Below are positions 52,100 through 61,766 of a DNA stretch of 64,000 nucleotides, one piece after another. The notes beneath the pieces are model-generated. The model saw only the letters and a program-made list of their open reading frames with translations. It did no database searches and had not been told where the DNA came from. Both the position numbers and the translations under genes were made by a program. This stretch comes from Kineosporiaceae bacterium (lineage in GTDB: Bacteria > Actinomycetota > Actinomycetes > Actinomycetales > Kineosporiaceae). Every line of letters starts with the position of its first letter. The first letter of the stretch is position 1. The stretch lies in NCBI GenBank assembly GCA_016713225.1, contig JADJPO010000002.1, positions 310,001 through 374,000 on the forward strand, in the 5' to 3' direction.

Positions 52100-54619
52100 G
52101 TGACGCCCCTCTTGCTACTCGCCGGGGGGCTGGTCTTCGGCGCCGGCTCGATCGCCTATCTGCGCCTGATCGGCCTGCAGACGCCGGATATCCGCAATCG
52201 GCGGCTGCTGCTCGTCGTCCCGTTGCTGCTGGCGACCATCGTGCTGGGCGATGCACTGCGGTTGTTGGTCGCTGCCCCCTTCGGCACCACCACGATGGCC
52301 GCCGCGGCGAGCCTCGTCGTCGGCATGCTGGCGCTGAGTCATACCGTGCTGACCAACTGGTTCGAAGTGGTCCTGGATGCGGCCATGATCGCCGGTTGCT
52401 CGCTGTTGATCACCTTCGGTGCCCTGGTGCTGGTCGTGCCGGACGCGCTGGCCGACCCGGTGGCCACCGACCTGATCGCGGTGCTGGTCACCGGATGGGC
52501 GATCTACGTCGTCTGGGCGATGTGTGACGCCCTCCCGGAGCTGCAGTCCGTGCCCCGCCTGGTGGCCTTCATGGGGTGCGCCGTCCTGCACTGGCTCGGC
52601 TGGGTGGTGGTCGCGCTCGACAGTTCCACCCCCCTTCGCCTGGCGTCGTGGCTGCCGGCGCTGGCGTTCACGGCGTCCTACCTGGCCGGAGGCGTGTTCA
52701 CCCTGCTCCTGGCCCGTGCTGCCCAGCCGGTCTCGATCGGGACGCCGCGTCCGCGCTCGACATTCCTGCCCTACGTCCTGAGCGGGGCGACCCTGATCGC
52801 CATCGTGCCCGGGCTGGTCGTGGAACCGCGCTTCAACCGTCCGCTCGTCTACCTCGTCGGAAGCCTCTGTCTGGCGGCACTGATCACCCGGCAGGTGCTG
52901 ACCCTGAGAGGGCTCGGACAGATCACCGAGCACCTGCGGGTGCGGGAGCGGTACTACCGCAGCCTGCTCGCCGACTCCACCGACGTCATCATGATCAGTT
53001 CGTTGGACGGCCGGCTGAACTACGTCAGTCCGGCCGCCGATCACGTCCTCGGCCACGGTGCCGCGGTCGAGGGCGACCCGGTCTGGACGGCGATGGCCGT
53101 CACCGAGGAGGCCTTCCGCGCGGCAGTCGTCCGGCTGCAGTCCGAGGGTGGTTCGGTCCTGGTCGAGGGACGGCGCGGGCACCTGACACTCGAGGCCGCC
53201 CTCTCGCTGCGCGAGCACGAGGTCCTCACGTCCGTTCGCGACGTCACCGAACGCGATCGGCTGCGCCAGCGGTTGCACTTCTTGGCCTATCACGACCCGC
53301 TGACCGGCCTGGTGAACCGCAGCCGAGTGCTCTCGCGCATCGCCGCGATGATCGGCGCGGACGAGCCGTGCGCCGTCCTGTTCGTCGATCTGGACAGGTT
53401 CAAACAGGTCAACGACACGAGCGGACACACCGTCGGTGATCAGGTCCTCAAGCAGGTCGCGGAGCGGTTGCGGCGCCAGATGTGTGACAGCGATCTGGTC
53501 GGGCGCCTCGGTGGTGACGAGTTCGTCGCCGTGCTGGCCGGAGGGCGCGAGGTCGCCGAGCACGTGGCCGAGGCGCTCGCCCGGTCGATGACCGAGCCGT
53601 TCGACATCGAGGGTCGGATCTACCAGCTCGGGGCGAGTATCGGCATCGCGCTGGGCACCGCCGGCCTGCTGCCCGACGAACTCATCCGCCAGGCCGACCT
53701 GGCGATGTACGACGCCAAGCGTCGCCGCCGGCCGTGGGTGCGGTACGAGCCTCAGCTGGCTCGCGCGGCACTCACCCGCGCCACGACCGATGTCGCGGTC
53801 TCGAAGGCGCTGCGGGACCGCTCGCTGGAGCTGTATCTGCAGCCGTTGGTGGCGCTGCCCGGGGACCGGGTGGAGACGGCCGAGGCGTTGTTGCGCTGGG
53901 TGGACGACACCGGCACCGTCTGCCCCCCGGCGCAGATCCTGGACTTCGCCCGGCGCACGGGGCAGATGGCGGAGATCACCACCTGGGTGCTGGAGCGGGC
54001 GGTTGATGCCTTGGCGGCCTCGGCCCCGCACGTGGCGATCGCGGTGAACATCCCGCCCGAGGTTCTGGTCTCTCCCGGGTTACCCGCCCAGCTCGGGGAC
54101 CTGCTGGCTCGGCGAGGCGTGGCGCCGTCCCGGATGGAGCTGGAGGTCACCGAGGACCAGCTGCTCGAACAGGCGGCAGCCTCCGACTCGGCCCTGCGGG
54201 CGCTGCGCGCGATGGGCATGCCGGTGATCATCGATGACTTCGGCACCGGGTTCTCCTCGCTCGGCTATCTGGTCGATCTGCCGATCGACGGCCTCAAGAT
54301 CGACCAACGGTTCACCCGGGTGCTGCCGCACAGCGAGGCGGCCCGCTCGATCGTGGGCGGATTGGTGGGGATCGCCGGTCAGCTGGGTCTGCGGGTGGTG
54401 GCCGAGGGCATCGAGAACGCCGAGCAGCACGAATGGGTCTGCCGACTCGGCGTCCATCTGGGGCAGGGCTTCTACTACGCGCGCCCGGAGCCCGTCGACT
54501 CCCTGGCCGACATCGGCCAGCTGGGTAGCTGGGCCACCTCGATGCGTCCGGCCTCGACCTCGACTGCGGTGCCCGCGCCCCGTCAGGCTCCCTCGGACGC
54601 CGCGGCGCGGCTCGGCTGA
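52100..54619 (+). CDS. membrane-bound GGDEF-EAL protein (c-di-GMP turnover)
   Basis: 839 residues if GTG 52100 is the start; GTG 52097 and 52067 are alternatives, none with a clear ribosome site. The first 290 residues contain about nine hydrophobic helices forming a membrane sensor. A PAS-like segment (YRSLLADSTDVIMISSLDGR) follows. The GGDEF domain has the intact motif RLGGDEFVAVL. The EAL domain has AEALLRW, NIPPEV, ELEVTEDQLLE, DDFGTGFSSLGYL, LKIDQRF, VAEGIEN and GQGFYYARP. All metal and catalytic residues I can check are present, so both synthesis and hydrolysis are possible. Confidence 0.9.
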   Translation: MTPLLLLAGGLVFGAGSIAYLRLIGLQTPDIRNRRLLLVVPLLLATIVLGDALRLLVAAPFGTTTMAAAASLVVGMLALSHTVLTNWFEVVLDAAMIAGCSLLITFGALVLVVPDALADPVATDLIAVLVTGWAIYVVWAMCDALPELQSVPRLVAFMGCAVLHWLGWVVVALDSSTPLRLASWLPALAFTASYLAGGVFTLLLARAAQPVSIGTPRPRSTFLPYVLSGATLIAIVPGLVVEPRFNRPLVYLVGSLCLAALITRQVLTLRGLGQITEHLRVRERYYRSLLADSTDVIMISSLDGRLNYVSPAADHVLGHGAAVEGDPVWTAMAVTEEAFRAAVVRLQSEGGSVLVEGRRGHLTLEAALSLREHEVLTSVRDVTERDRLRQRLHFLAYHDPLTGLVNRSRVLSRIAAMIGADEPCAVLFVDLDRFKQVNDTSGHTVGDQVLKQVAERLRRQMCDSDLVGRLGGDEFVAVLAGGREVAEHVAEALARSMTEPFDIEGRIYQLGASIGIALGTAGLLPDELIRQADLAMYDAKRRRRPWVRYEPQLARAALTRATTDVAVSKALRDRSLELYLQPLVALPGDRVETAEALLRWVDDTGTVCPPAQILDFARRTGQMAEITTWVLERAVDALAASAPHVAIAVNIPPEVLVSPGLPAQLGDLLARRGVAPSRMELEVTEDQLLEQAAASDSALRALRAMGMPVIIDDFGTGFSSLGYLVDLPIDGLKIDQRFTRVLPHSEAARSIVGGLVGIAGQLGLRVVAEGIENAEQHEWVCRLGVHLGQGFYYARPEPVDSLADIGQLGSWATSMRPASTSTAVPAPRQAPSDAAARLG

Positions 54620-54799
54620 GCGGTCGCTGGTCGGGTCGAGCGCTGGCTCGAGTGCGGTCACCTCGGAATGGATGACAGCGATGTCACTGCCGGAAAGTGA
54701 CCGCAGATCGGTCGGAAGTGACCGCAGGAGTCTGGAGGCGACCGCACTCGCTCGGCGGCGTGCTGCAGGGGTCTCGGCGGACGTGCTGCGGACAGCGAA

Positions 54800-54892
54800 G
54801 GACCCCCCGCGCACCCGCCAGAGCCTGCCTACCCTTGCTGCCTTCCGGCCCTGGGGGAGTTCAGCGGGGTGACGCCACGCGAGGGGTCTGGG
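54800..54892 (-). ncRNA. ffs: signal recognition particle RNA (4.5S type)
   Basis: On the minus strand the conserved apical domain AGGGCCGGAAGGCAGCAAGG (GGAA tetraloop and asymmetric loop binding Ffh) is intact. The outer stem pairs AGACCCC (5' end) with the GGGGGGTCC side (3' end) to give about 93 nt, the short bacterial form. A -10-like TAAAGT lies just upstream on that strand near 54896-54901. The location between other genes and next to dnaX is common in actinobacteria. Confidence 0.93.
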
Positions 54893-55060
54893 GCCACTTT
54901 AGCCCAGCCTGCCGCCGGGCCCGCAGCCGAGCCCGACCGGTGCTCGCCCATGCCCGACCGTTGCTCGACTGTTGCCCGACCGTTGCCCGAGTGTGCTCGC
55001 TGCGTCCACAGGCTCGGCGTCCGGCTGCCGGTCGTCGGTGGGCGCGGTTAGGGTTCAGGC

Positions 55061-57361
55061 GTGTCGACAGCGCTGTACCGCAGGTACCGGCCGGAGACGT
55101 TCGCGGAAGTGATCGGTCAGGATCACGTGACGGCCCCGCTGGTCGCCGCTCTGACCAAGGACCGGATCAACCACGCGTACCTGTTCTCCGGGCCGCGAGG
55201 CTGCGGCAAGACCACCTCGGCGCGCATCCTCGCCCGGTGCCTGAACTGCGCCGAGGGGCCGACCGCGACCCCGTGCGGGGTGTGTGGTTCGTGCACCGAC
55301 CTGGCCCGCGGCGGTCCGGGCAGTCTGGACGTGGTCGAGATCGACGCCGCCAGCCACGGCGGGGTGGACGACGCCCGCAACCTGCGCGAACGGGCTGCCT
55401 ACGCACCGGCCCGCGACCGCTACAAGATCTACATCATCGACGAGGCGCACATGGTCTCGACGCAGGGCTTCAACGCACTGCTGAAGATCGTGGAGGAGCC
55501 GCCGGCGCACGTGCGGTTCGTCTTCGCCACCACCGAACCCGAGAAGGTCATCGGCACCATCCGCTCGCGCACCCATCACTATCCGTTCCGATTGGTGCCG
55601 CCCGAGCGGCTGCAGGCCTACCTGGCCCAGCTGTGCCAGGCCGAGGGGGTGGCCGTGGGGCACGGCGTGCTGCCGTTGGTGGTGCGTGCCGGCGGCGGCT
55701 CGGTGCGCGACTCGCTGTCGGTGCTCGACCAGTTGATGGCCGGTGCGGGGGCCGAGGGTCTGGACTACGCGCTCGCCGTCTCGTTGCTCGGCTACACCGA
55801 CGCCACGCTGCTGGACGACGTGGTCGACGGGCTGTCGGCCGGGGACGGCGCGGCGGTGTTCGGCGTGGTCGACCGGGTGATCCAGTCCGGCCACGACCCG
55901 CGCCGATTCGTCGAGGACCTGCTGGAGCGGATGCGAGATCTGCTCGTGGTGGCCGCGGTGCCGGACGGCGGGCACGCGGTGTTGCGCAACCTGCCGGCCG
56001 ACCAACTGGAGCGGATGCGGGGCCAGGCCGGACGCTTCGGACGCTCGGAGCTGTCGCGAGCGGCTGACGTGGTGAACGCGGCGTTGACCGAGATGACCGG
56101 AGCGACCTCGCCGCGGCTGCAACTGGAGCTGTTGTGCGCCCGGTTGTTGCTGCCCGGTGCCGAGGACACCGAACGCGGATTGCGGGCACGGCTCGACCGG
56201 GTCGAGAAACGGCTCGGCGTGGCCGCCCCGGGCGAGGCGCGACCGGTGGAACAGCGGGTGGCGGAACGTCCCGCGGCCGCCGCTCGCCAGCACCAGCCCG
56301 AGCCGCGGCCCGAGGCGCCGGTTGCCCGGGATCAGGCCCCCCGGCGGGATGAACGGCAGGAACAGAGTGAACGGGAGGAACGGGATCACGCCGTCTCGGC
56401 GGCCCGGGCCGCGGAGGTCGCCGCGGGGTGGGACGTGCCGGCGAGTGCCCCACCGGCCGCTCACCCCGAGGCCGGGCACCGGCCGCCGGCCCGGCCCGAG
56501 GCCCCTCGTCCGGCAAGAGACACCTCGCGCGGCACGGCACCGCGAGCGCCGGCCGATCCGGTGCGAGCTGCCGAACCCGTTGCCGCCGAACGGGTCGGCC
56601 CCGTGGCCGGGGGTGCGCCGGCCGCCGGGGCGATGACCACCGAGCAGATCCGGCGCATGTGGCCCGATGTGCTCAACACGCTGTCGCATCTCAAGCGGGC
56701 CACCTGGTCGCTGATCTCGCAGAACGCCCAGGTGCTCGACTACGACGGCTCGCGGCTGTTGATCGGCTTCGCCACGGCAGGGCTCGCCTCGACTTTCGGG
56801 CGTGGCGCGCACCAGGAGTTCCTGCGGCAGGCCCTGATCGACGTGGTCGGGCTGGACTGTCGGGTGGAACCCCATGTCGGAGAACGCTTCTCGTCCGCTG
56901 CCTCGGGTGGTGGGCAGGGATCGACCGCGGGATCGTCCGCTGGTCGCGCCGCCGGCTCCGGCCCGGCTCCGGCGGGTGGTGGATGGGACACCCCGTCGCC
57001 GGCCGCGGCGCCGTCCGAGCCGGCCTCGGCGACCGGATCTCCCCGTCGGCCGGACCGCCCGAGTGGGCCGGCCGCGGGTGGCCGACGCGACGTGGAGCCT
57101 CCGATTCCGGCAGCTCCGCCGGACGACGACGTCCCGCCGCCGATGGACGAGCCGCCGCCGGAGGACGCCCCCCCGCCCCCGGACGATGCACCGGTGCGCG
57201 CCCGACCGGCTCCGCCGCCGCCGCCCCGACCGGCGGTATCGGCGTCCATGGACCGGGACATCAGCCTGGACGATCCGGAGATCGAGGGATCCGGCATGGT
57301 GGGGCGCCCGGTGGTCGAGCAGTTGCTCGGGGGCAAGGTCATCGAGGAGCGAGACGAGTGA
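55061..57361 (+). CDS. dnaX: DNA polymerase III gamma/tau subunit
   Basis: 766 residues from GTG 55061. The start LYRRYRPETFAEVIGQDHVT, Walker A GPRGCGKTT (44-52), zinc-binding cysteines C63, C72, C75 and C78, Walker B IYIIDEAHMVS, and the SRC-like region (ATTEPEKVIGTIRSRTHHY) define the clamp-loader ATPase. Residues 380-540 are a Pro/Ala/Arg/Glu-rich tether. A tau-type domain follows (EQIRRMWPDVLNTLSHLKRA), then an acidic Pro-rich tail. I see no slippery frameshift signal for a separate gamma product. The next gene overlaps by GTGA. Confidence 0.95.
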   Translation: MSTALYRRYRPETFAEVIGQDHVTAPLVAALTKDRINHAYLFSGPRGCGKTTSARILARCLNCAEGPTATPCGVCGSCTDLARGGPGSLDVVEIDAASHGGVDDARNLRERAAYAPARDRYKIYIIDEAHMVSTQGFNALLKIVEEPPAHVRFVFATTEPEKVIGTIRSRTHHYPFRLVPPERLQAYLAQLCQAEGVAVGHGVLPLVVRAGGGSVRDSLSVLDQLMAGAGAEGLDYALAVSLLGYTDATLLDDVVDGLSAGDGAAVFGVVDRVIQSGHDPRRFVEDLLERMRDLLVVAAVPDGGHAVLRNLPADQLERMRGQAGRFGRSELSRAADVVNAALTEMTGATSPRLQLELLCARLLLPGAEDTERGLRARLDRVEKRLGVAAPGEARPVEQRVAERPAAAARQHQPEPRPEAPVARDQAPRRDERQEQSEREERDHAVSAARAAEVAAGWDVPASAPPAAHPEAGHRPPARPEAPRPARDTSRGTAPRAPADPVRAAEPVAAERVGPVAGGAPAAGAMTTEQIRRMWPDVLNTLSHLKRATWSLISQNAQVLDYDGSRLLIGFATAGLASTFGRGAHQEFLRQALIDVVGLDCRVEPHVGERFSSAASGGGQGSTAGSSAGRAAGSGPAPAGGGWDTPSPAAAPSEPASATGSPRRPDRPSGPAAGGRRDVEPPIPAAPPDDDVPPPMDEPPPEDAPPPPDDAPVRARPAPPPPPRPAVSASMDRDISLDDPEIEGSGMVGRPVVEQLLGGKVIEERDE

Positions 57362-58233
57362 GCGTGCTCGCGCAGGTCGACGACTGGCCGGTGCCCACGG
57401 TGGCCGTGGCGGTCGTGGCCTCCGACGGTGGCGTGGTGGACCATCAGGGCGACACCACGGCGGCGTTCCGGCTGGCCTCGATCTCCAAGCTCCTGGCGGC
57501 CTACGCCGTGTTGATCGCCGTGGAGGAGGAGGCCGTCGGGCTGGACGACCCGGCCGGGCCACCCGCCGTCCGGGATCAGGGGGCGACGATCCGGCACCTG
57601 CTGGCGCACACCTCCGGGCTGGGCTTCGACCCCGGTGACCCGATCCTGTCTCGCCCGGGGGAGCGCCGGATCTACTCCAACGCGGGCATCGAGGCGGCCG
57701 CTGAGCACCTGGCGACCGAGACCGGCATCCCGTTCGAGACCTATCTGCACGAGGCGGTGTTCACGCCGCTCGGCATGAGCGGGGCGCAGCTGCTCGGCTC
57801 GCCGGCGCACGCCGTCCATGCCGGGGTGGACGATCTGGTGCGCTTCGCCGCCGAGCTGTTCGCGCCGAAGCTGCTCGCCCCGCAGACGCTGGCCGAGGCG
57901 ATCACCGTGCAGTTCCCCGGCGTGAACGGCGTCGTGCCCGGCGTGGGCCGGTTCGACCCCTGCGACTGGGGGTACGGGTTCGAGCGCAACTTCTCGCGCC
58001 GGACCGCCTCGGGCGGGCACCACTGGGCGGGGTCACGGGTGTCGTCGGGCACGATCGGCCACTTCGGCGGTGCGGGCACGTTCTTCTGGCTCGATCCGGT
58101 CGCCGGCATCGCGTGCATCTGCCTGACGGACCGGCCGTTCGACGCCTGGGCGCTCGAGCTGTGGCCACCGTTCAGCGATGTGGTGATCGAGACGTTCGAT
58201 CGGCCCTCGTCGGTTGTCGGTGCCACCACGTAG
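57358..58233 (+). CDS. serine hydrolase (beta-lactamase/esterase family)
   Basis: 291 residues from the GTG of a GTGA overlap with dnaX. The motif S-x-x-K appears as S-I-S-K in RLASISKLLAAY, then YSNAG in RRIYSNAGIEAAAEHL, and a GHFGGAG element near the C-terminus replacing the KTG triad. There is no signal peptide, and the fold is shorter than in exported penicillin-binding enzymes. A gene of this type between dnaX and recR is seen in several actinobacteria. Substrate unknown. Confidence 0.83.
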   Translation: MSVLAQVDDWPVPTVAVAVVASDGGVVDHQGDTTAAFRLASISKLLAAYAVLIAVEEEAVGLDDPAGPPAVRDQGATIRHLLAHTSGLGFDPGDPILSRPGERRIYSNAGIEAAAEHLATETGIPFETYLHEAVFTPLGMSGAQLLGSPAHAVHAGVDDLVRFAAELFAPKLLAPQTLAEAITVQFPGVNGVVPGVGRFDPCDWGYGFERNFSRRTASGGHHWAGSRVSSGTIGHFGGAGTFFWLDPVAGIACICLTDRPFDAWALELWPPFSDVVIETFDRPSSVVGATT

Positions 58234-58243
58234 GCTCACGTCT

Positions 58244-58843
58244 GTGTACGAAGGCGTGGTGCAGGACCTCATCGACGAACTCGGGCGATTGCCCGGGGTC
58301 GGGCCGAAGAGTGCCCAACGGATCGCCTTCCACCTGCTGCAGTCCGATCCGGTCGATGTCCGGCGGTTGGTCACGGCGCTGACCGAGGTCACCGAGAAGG
58401 TCCGGTTCTGCTCCCAGTGCGGCAACGTCTCGGCCGATGACCGGTGCCGGATCTGCCGTGACGAGCGGCGTGACCCGGCTCTGCTGTGCGTGGTCGAGGA
58501 GCCGAAGGACGTCGTCGCGATCGAGAAGACCCGTGAGTTCCGCGGCCGCTATCACGTGCTGGGTGGCGCGATCAGCCCGATCGAGGGGATCGGTCCGGAC
58601 GATCTGCGCATCCGCGAGCTGCTGACCCGGCTGGCGGACGGCGCGATCTCCGAGATCATCCTGGCGACCGACCCCAATCTCGAGGGTGAGGCGACGGCGA
58701 CCTACCTGGCCCGGTTGCTCAAACCCCTGGGATTGCGGGTCACCCGGTTGGCCAGTGGGCTGCCGGTGGGTGGTGACCTCGAGTACGCCGACGAACTCAC
58801 CCTGGGTCGTGCCTTCGAGGGGCGGCGACTGCTCGATGTCTGA
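58244..58843 (+). CDS. recR: recombination mediator RecR
   Basis: 199 residues from GTG 58244. A helix-hairpin-helix (LGRLPGVGPKSAQRIAFHLL), four zinc cysteines C56, C59, C68 and C71 (CSQCGN...CRIC), a Toprim domain (LCVVEEPKDVVAIEKT) and the GxPxGxDLEY-type end (ASGLPVGGDLEYADELTL) are all as in RecR. It loads RecA on gapped DNA with RecF/RecO. Length matches the family. Confidence 0.95.
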   Translation: MYEGVVQDLIDELGRLPGVGPKSAQRIAFHLLQSDPVDVRRLVTALTEVTEKVRFCSQCGNVSADDRCRICRDERRDPALLCVVEEPKDVVAIEKTREFRGRYHVLGGAISPIEGIGPDDLRIRELLTRLADGAISEIILATDPNLEGEATATYLARLLKPLGLRVTRLASGLPVGGDLEYADELTLGRAFEGRRLLDV

Positions 58844-58894
58844 CCCGACGAGCTGTGAAGGCCCGTTCCGCCACACAGGCAAGAGGTGCGCATC

Positions 58895-59506
58895 ATGACC
58901 AAGACCATCAGGGGGACCCGCCAGGAGGCGGAGGTCCTGGAACTGCGGCGGTTGGGGGTCGAGACCGCCACCGATGCCCAGACCTACCTGGACGCCGTGA
59001 CCGAGGTCGCCGCGGGCAACCACCCCGACAGCGCGATCCCGGTGTTGATGCTCGCGGTGTCCCAGATCCTGTTGTCGGGGGCGCGGCTCGGCGCGATCAC
59101 CGACGTCGTGCCCAGCGAGCGCTTCGAGCCCGACCCGGGGCCCGACGCCGACATCGACCCGGTGCGGGTGGGGTTGGCCAACCTGTTCGAGGGTGTCGAC
59201 GACTACGCCGACGTGGTCGACCCGCTGACCAGCGTCGAGCTGGTGCGCGGGTCGCTGTCCGATGATCTCGCCGACATCGCCGCCGAGCTGGCCCACGGCC
59301 TGCGTCACTACCAGGCAGGCCGGGTCGACGAGGCGCTGTGGTGGTGGCAGTACTCCTACCTGTCGACCTGGGGTCCCCGGGCCACGAGTGCGCTGCGTGT
59401 GCTGCAGTCGATGATCGGTCACCTGCGCCTCGACGTGGACGCCGACACCGCCGGCGAAGCCGAGTTCGAGGCCCTCCACGAAGAGGACGGCGCCCCCCGC
59501 GGCTGA
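58895..59506 (+). CDS. DUF5063 family protein
   Basis: 203 residues from ATG 58895. The protein is all-helical: EAEVLELRRLGVETATDAQT, YADVVDPLTSVELVRGSLSD, DLADIAAELAHGLRHYQAGR, EALWWWQYSYLSTWGPRATS. The last motif is diagnostic of DUF5063. The gene sits between recR and lysC in many actinobacteria, and its function is not known to me. It is soluble and has no catalytic motif. Confidence 0.85.
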   Translation: MTKTIRGTRQEAEVLELRRLGVETATDAQTYLDAVTEVAAGNHPDSAIPVLMLAVSQILLSGARLGAITDVVPSERFEPDPGPDADIDPVRVGLANLFEGVDDYADVVDPLTSVELVRGSLSDDLADIAAELAHGLRHYQAGRVDEALWWWQYSYLSTWGPRATSALRVLQSMIGHLRLDVDADTAGEAEFEALHEEDGAPRG

Positions 59507-59545
59507 GCGCACGCTCGTCCCCCCACGCTCACACCCCCACGCTCA

Positions 59546-59614
59546 CCCCCCACGAGCGCAATGTCACGTTGCACTCGTCTAGCGAGCGTGATGTGACATT
59601 GCGCCCGTGGGGGG
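59546..59614. terminator. large bidirectional hairpin between convergent genes
   Basis: CGCAATGTCAC (59557-59567) pairs perfectly with GTGACATTGCG (59593-59603); the outer flanks CCCCCCACG and CGTGGGGGG extend the stem to about 20 bp, and the loop contains a further small dyad (ACTCG/CGAGC). It lies midway between the ends of the DUF5063 and ABC permease genes, so it probably terminates both. Confidence 0.7.
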
Positions 59615-59643
59615 ATGAGCGTGCCCGTCGGGGATGAGCGTGA

Positions 59644-60798
59644 TCAGGCGATGCGGGTGCCACGGGGCAGGGCGCGGGCAGGGGTGCGCAGGCGGCGGAT
59701 CGCCAGGGCGGTGAAGCCGCCACCCAGCAGCAGGTTGACGGCCAGACCGTAGGGCCAGGTCATGCCGAGCCGCTCGCGTTCCTTGTCCCGAGCGGCCTCC
59801 CGCTGCTCATAGGTCTGAGCCGTCATCTCCTGGTCTGCCCCGGGGCCGCACCAGTCGCGGATCGGGTTGGGGCCCAGCCGCGCTTCGCGCACCCCGGAAC
59901 GGATCGCGGTCAACGGGTCCGAGGCCATGCCGGTGCCGGGGGGTCGCGGCGCGGCGTCCGCCACGATCACGTAGGGGGAGGCTGCCAGCAGCCACCACGA
60001 TCGCTCACTGTGAAAGACGCTCTCTTCCTGGCGCTGGGTCACGCAGCGTCCGGTGGTGCCGTCGGCATTGAACTCGAAGTTGCGCACCGTCACCTGCTCG
60101 CGCGTCGACACCAACGGCACGGACAACGCGAACAACAGCGGCAACCCCAGGCCGAGCAGCGCCACACTGAGATAGGTGAGCAGGGCCGAGGACGACGTCC
60201 GCGCGGCGACCGCGGACCAGCCCAGGCCGATGGCGCAGATCACCAACAGCACCACGGCCAGCAGAGCCACCACCACCAGCAACCGGCCCAGTGGAGTCCC
60301 ACCCTGCAGGTACGCCCACGCGATGTTCGGCAGGGCACAGACCAGCAGGGCCAGCGCCACGGCCCAGGCGGCCGCGAGTTTGCCGACCACGATCTGGGTC
60401 GGCGTGAGCAACGTGGTCTGCATCATCGCCAGCACCCCGGCCGAGCGGTCGCCGTTGATGCTCGTCGAGGACAGCGCCGGCACCACCAGGGCGCCGAGTG
60501 AGAGCACCAGGAACACCACGATGCCGAAGACGGTTCGTCCGGCCGTGGCGCTCGCCTCCTGATCGACAGACGCCCCCATCACCTCGACGGGGTCGAAGGC
60601 CTGGAACACCGACCACCGGATCAGCGCTGTGAGCAGCAGCAACAGCGCCGTCCAGATGATGAGCACGATGATCCACCGGGTCGAGCGCACCCGTTGGCGC
60701 AGTTCGAGCCGGGCCACGGTGACCACGCCCCCGACGAAGCTCTCTCGCCGATCCTGCGCCGCCGGGGCCGACCCGGAATCGAGCAGTTGCGTGGTCAT
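59644..60798 (-). CDS. ABC transporter permease
   Basis: 384 residues from the ATG of an ATGA overlap with the ATPase gene. Six membrane helices are visible, the first in RWIIVLIIWTALLLLLTALI. Between helices 1 and 2 is SVDQEASATAGRTVFGIVVF, and between 5 and 6 a large extracytoplasmic loop of about 100 residues (REQVTVRNFEFNADGTTG) with a possible disulfide pair. This is the layout of ABC-2 exporters with an outside domain. Substrate unknown. Confidence 0.85.
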   Translation of the reverse strand: MTTQLLDSGSAPAAQDRRESFVGGVVTVARLELRQRVRSTRWIIVLIIWTALLLLLTALIRWSVFQAFDPVEVMGASVDQEASATAGRTVFGIVVFLVLSLGALVVPALSSTSINGDRSAGVLAMMQTTLLTPTQIVVGKLAAAWAVALALLVCALPNIAWAYLQGGTPLGRLLVVVALLAVVLLVICAIGLGWSAVAARTSSSALLTYLSVALLGLGLPLLFALSVPLVSTREQVTVRNFEFNADGTTGRCVTQRQEESVFHSERSWWLLAASPYVIVADAAPRPPGTGMASDPLTAIRSGVREARLGPNPIRDWCGPGADQEMTAQTYEQREAARDKERERLGMTWPYGLAVNLLLGGGFTALAIRRLRTPARALPRGTRIA

Positions 60799-61766
60799 CG
60801 GCGCTCTCCGTCCGCGGTCAGGGTGAGGTAGGCCTGCTCCAACACACCGGCCGCGGGCTGGAACGACAGCACCGGAACACCGGACTGCACCAGGTCGGCC
60901 AGCAGTGCGGCGGCCTCGGCGTCCGAGGCGATCGCGAGCTCCACGCCGTCCCGCTCAGCGCCCGCCTCGGGCAGCGAATAGGTGAGCCGCCGCGCGTCCA
61001 AGGCCTGCAGCAGGGCGGCCGCATCGAGGGCTCGTACCCGCCACGGTCGCGTCTGGGTGACCTGCTTGGTGAGTTGCTCGGTGGCCACGGTGCGGCCGCC
61101 GGCGACGATCACGGCGCGGTCGGCCATCTCGTCCAGCTCGGCCAGCACGTGACTCGAGATCAGCACCGCCTTGCCGCTCGCGGCCAACCGCCGGACGACG
61201 GTGCGCAGCTCGACCCGTGAACGCGGGTCGAGCCCGGAGGCAGGTTCGTCCAGCAGCAGGATGTCCGGGTCGTGGACCAGTGCCCGAGCCAGCCCGAGCC
61301 GTTGCTTCTGACCGCGCGAGAGCACCTGGGTGGGCCGGTCGGCCAGCTCGTCCAGGTGCACCATGGCCAACAGCTCGGGAATCCGGGCCTCGGACGTCGC
61401 CCGGGGCACGTAATAGGCATCGGCCACGGTCTGCAGCACCTCACGGCAGGTGAGGGTCTCCCAGGTGCCGAAGACATCCGGCATCCACCCGATCCGCCGG
61501 CGCACCTCGCGCGGGGTGGTCACCGGGTCGTAGCCGGCGACCCGGACCTCGCCGGCGTCGGGCACCAGTAGCGAGGCCAACACCAGCAGGAGCGTCGTCT
61601 TGCCCGAGCCGTTGGGACCCACCAGGGCGGTGACCTGGCCCAACGGGACCTCGAGGTCCATCGAGTCGACCGCGACGACGTCGCCGAATGTGCGACGGAC
61701 ACCGCGGGCGATGATGCCGCCCGTGGTGGCGGCGTCCTGGGGTGATGCTGTTGTGGCGGTGGTCAT
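60795..61766 (-). CDS. ABC transporter ATP-binding protein
   Basis: 323 residues from ATG 61766, with GGGAGGG six bases upstream. Walker A GPNGSGKTT, the signature-like VLSRGQKQRLGLARAL, Walker B DILLLDEPASGLDPRS and the switch histidine ISSHVLAELDEMA are complete. A C-terminal ACT-like extension (WRVRALDAAALLQALDARRL) follows. First gene of a two-gene exporter operon, divergent from lysC. Confidence 0.9.
   Translation of the reverse strand: MTTATTASPQDAATTGGIIARGVRRTFGDVVAVDSMDLEVPLGQVTALVGPNGSGKTTLLLVLASLLVPDAGEVRVAGYDPVTTPREVRRRIGWMPDVFGTWETLTCREVLQTVADAYYVPRATSEARIPELLAMVHLDELADRPTQVLSRGQKQRLGLARALVHDPDILLLDEPASGLDPRSRVELRTVVRRLAASGKAVLISSHVLAELDEMADRAVIVAGGRTVATEQLTKQVTQTRPWRVRALDAAALLQALDARRLTYSLPEAGAERDGVELAIASDAEAAALLADLVQSGVPVLSFQPAAGVLEQAYLTLTADGERR

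Noticed and set aside
54697..56067. A 456-residue frame overlapping SRP RNA and dnaX
   Set aside because: It is Arg/Pro-rich and out of frame with dnaX, and it begins inside the SRP RNA region; a shadow of high-GC coding.
55700..57300. A programmed frameshift in dnaX making a gamma product
   Set aside because: I did not find an A-rich slippery run with a downstream hairpin as in E. coli; in this GC-rich gene such a run would be conspicuous.
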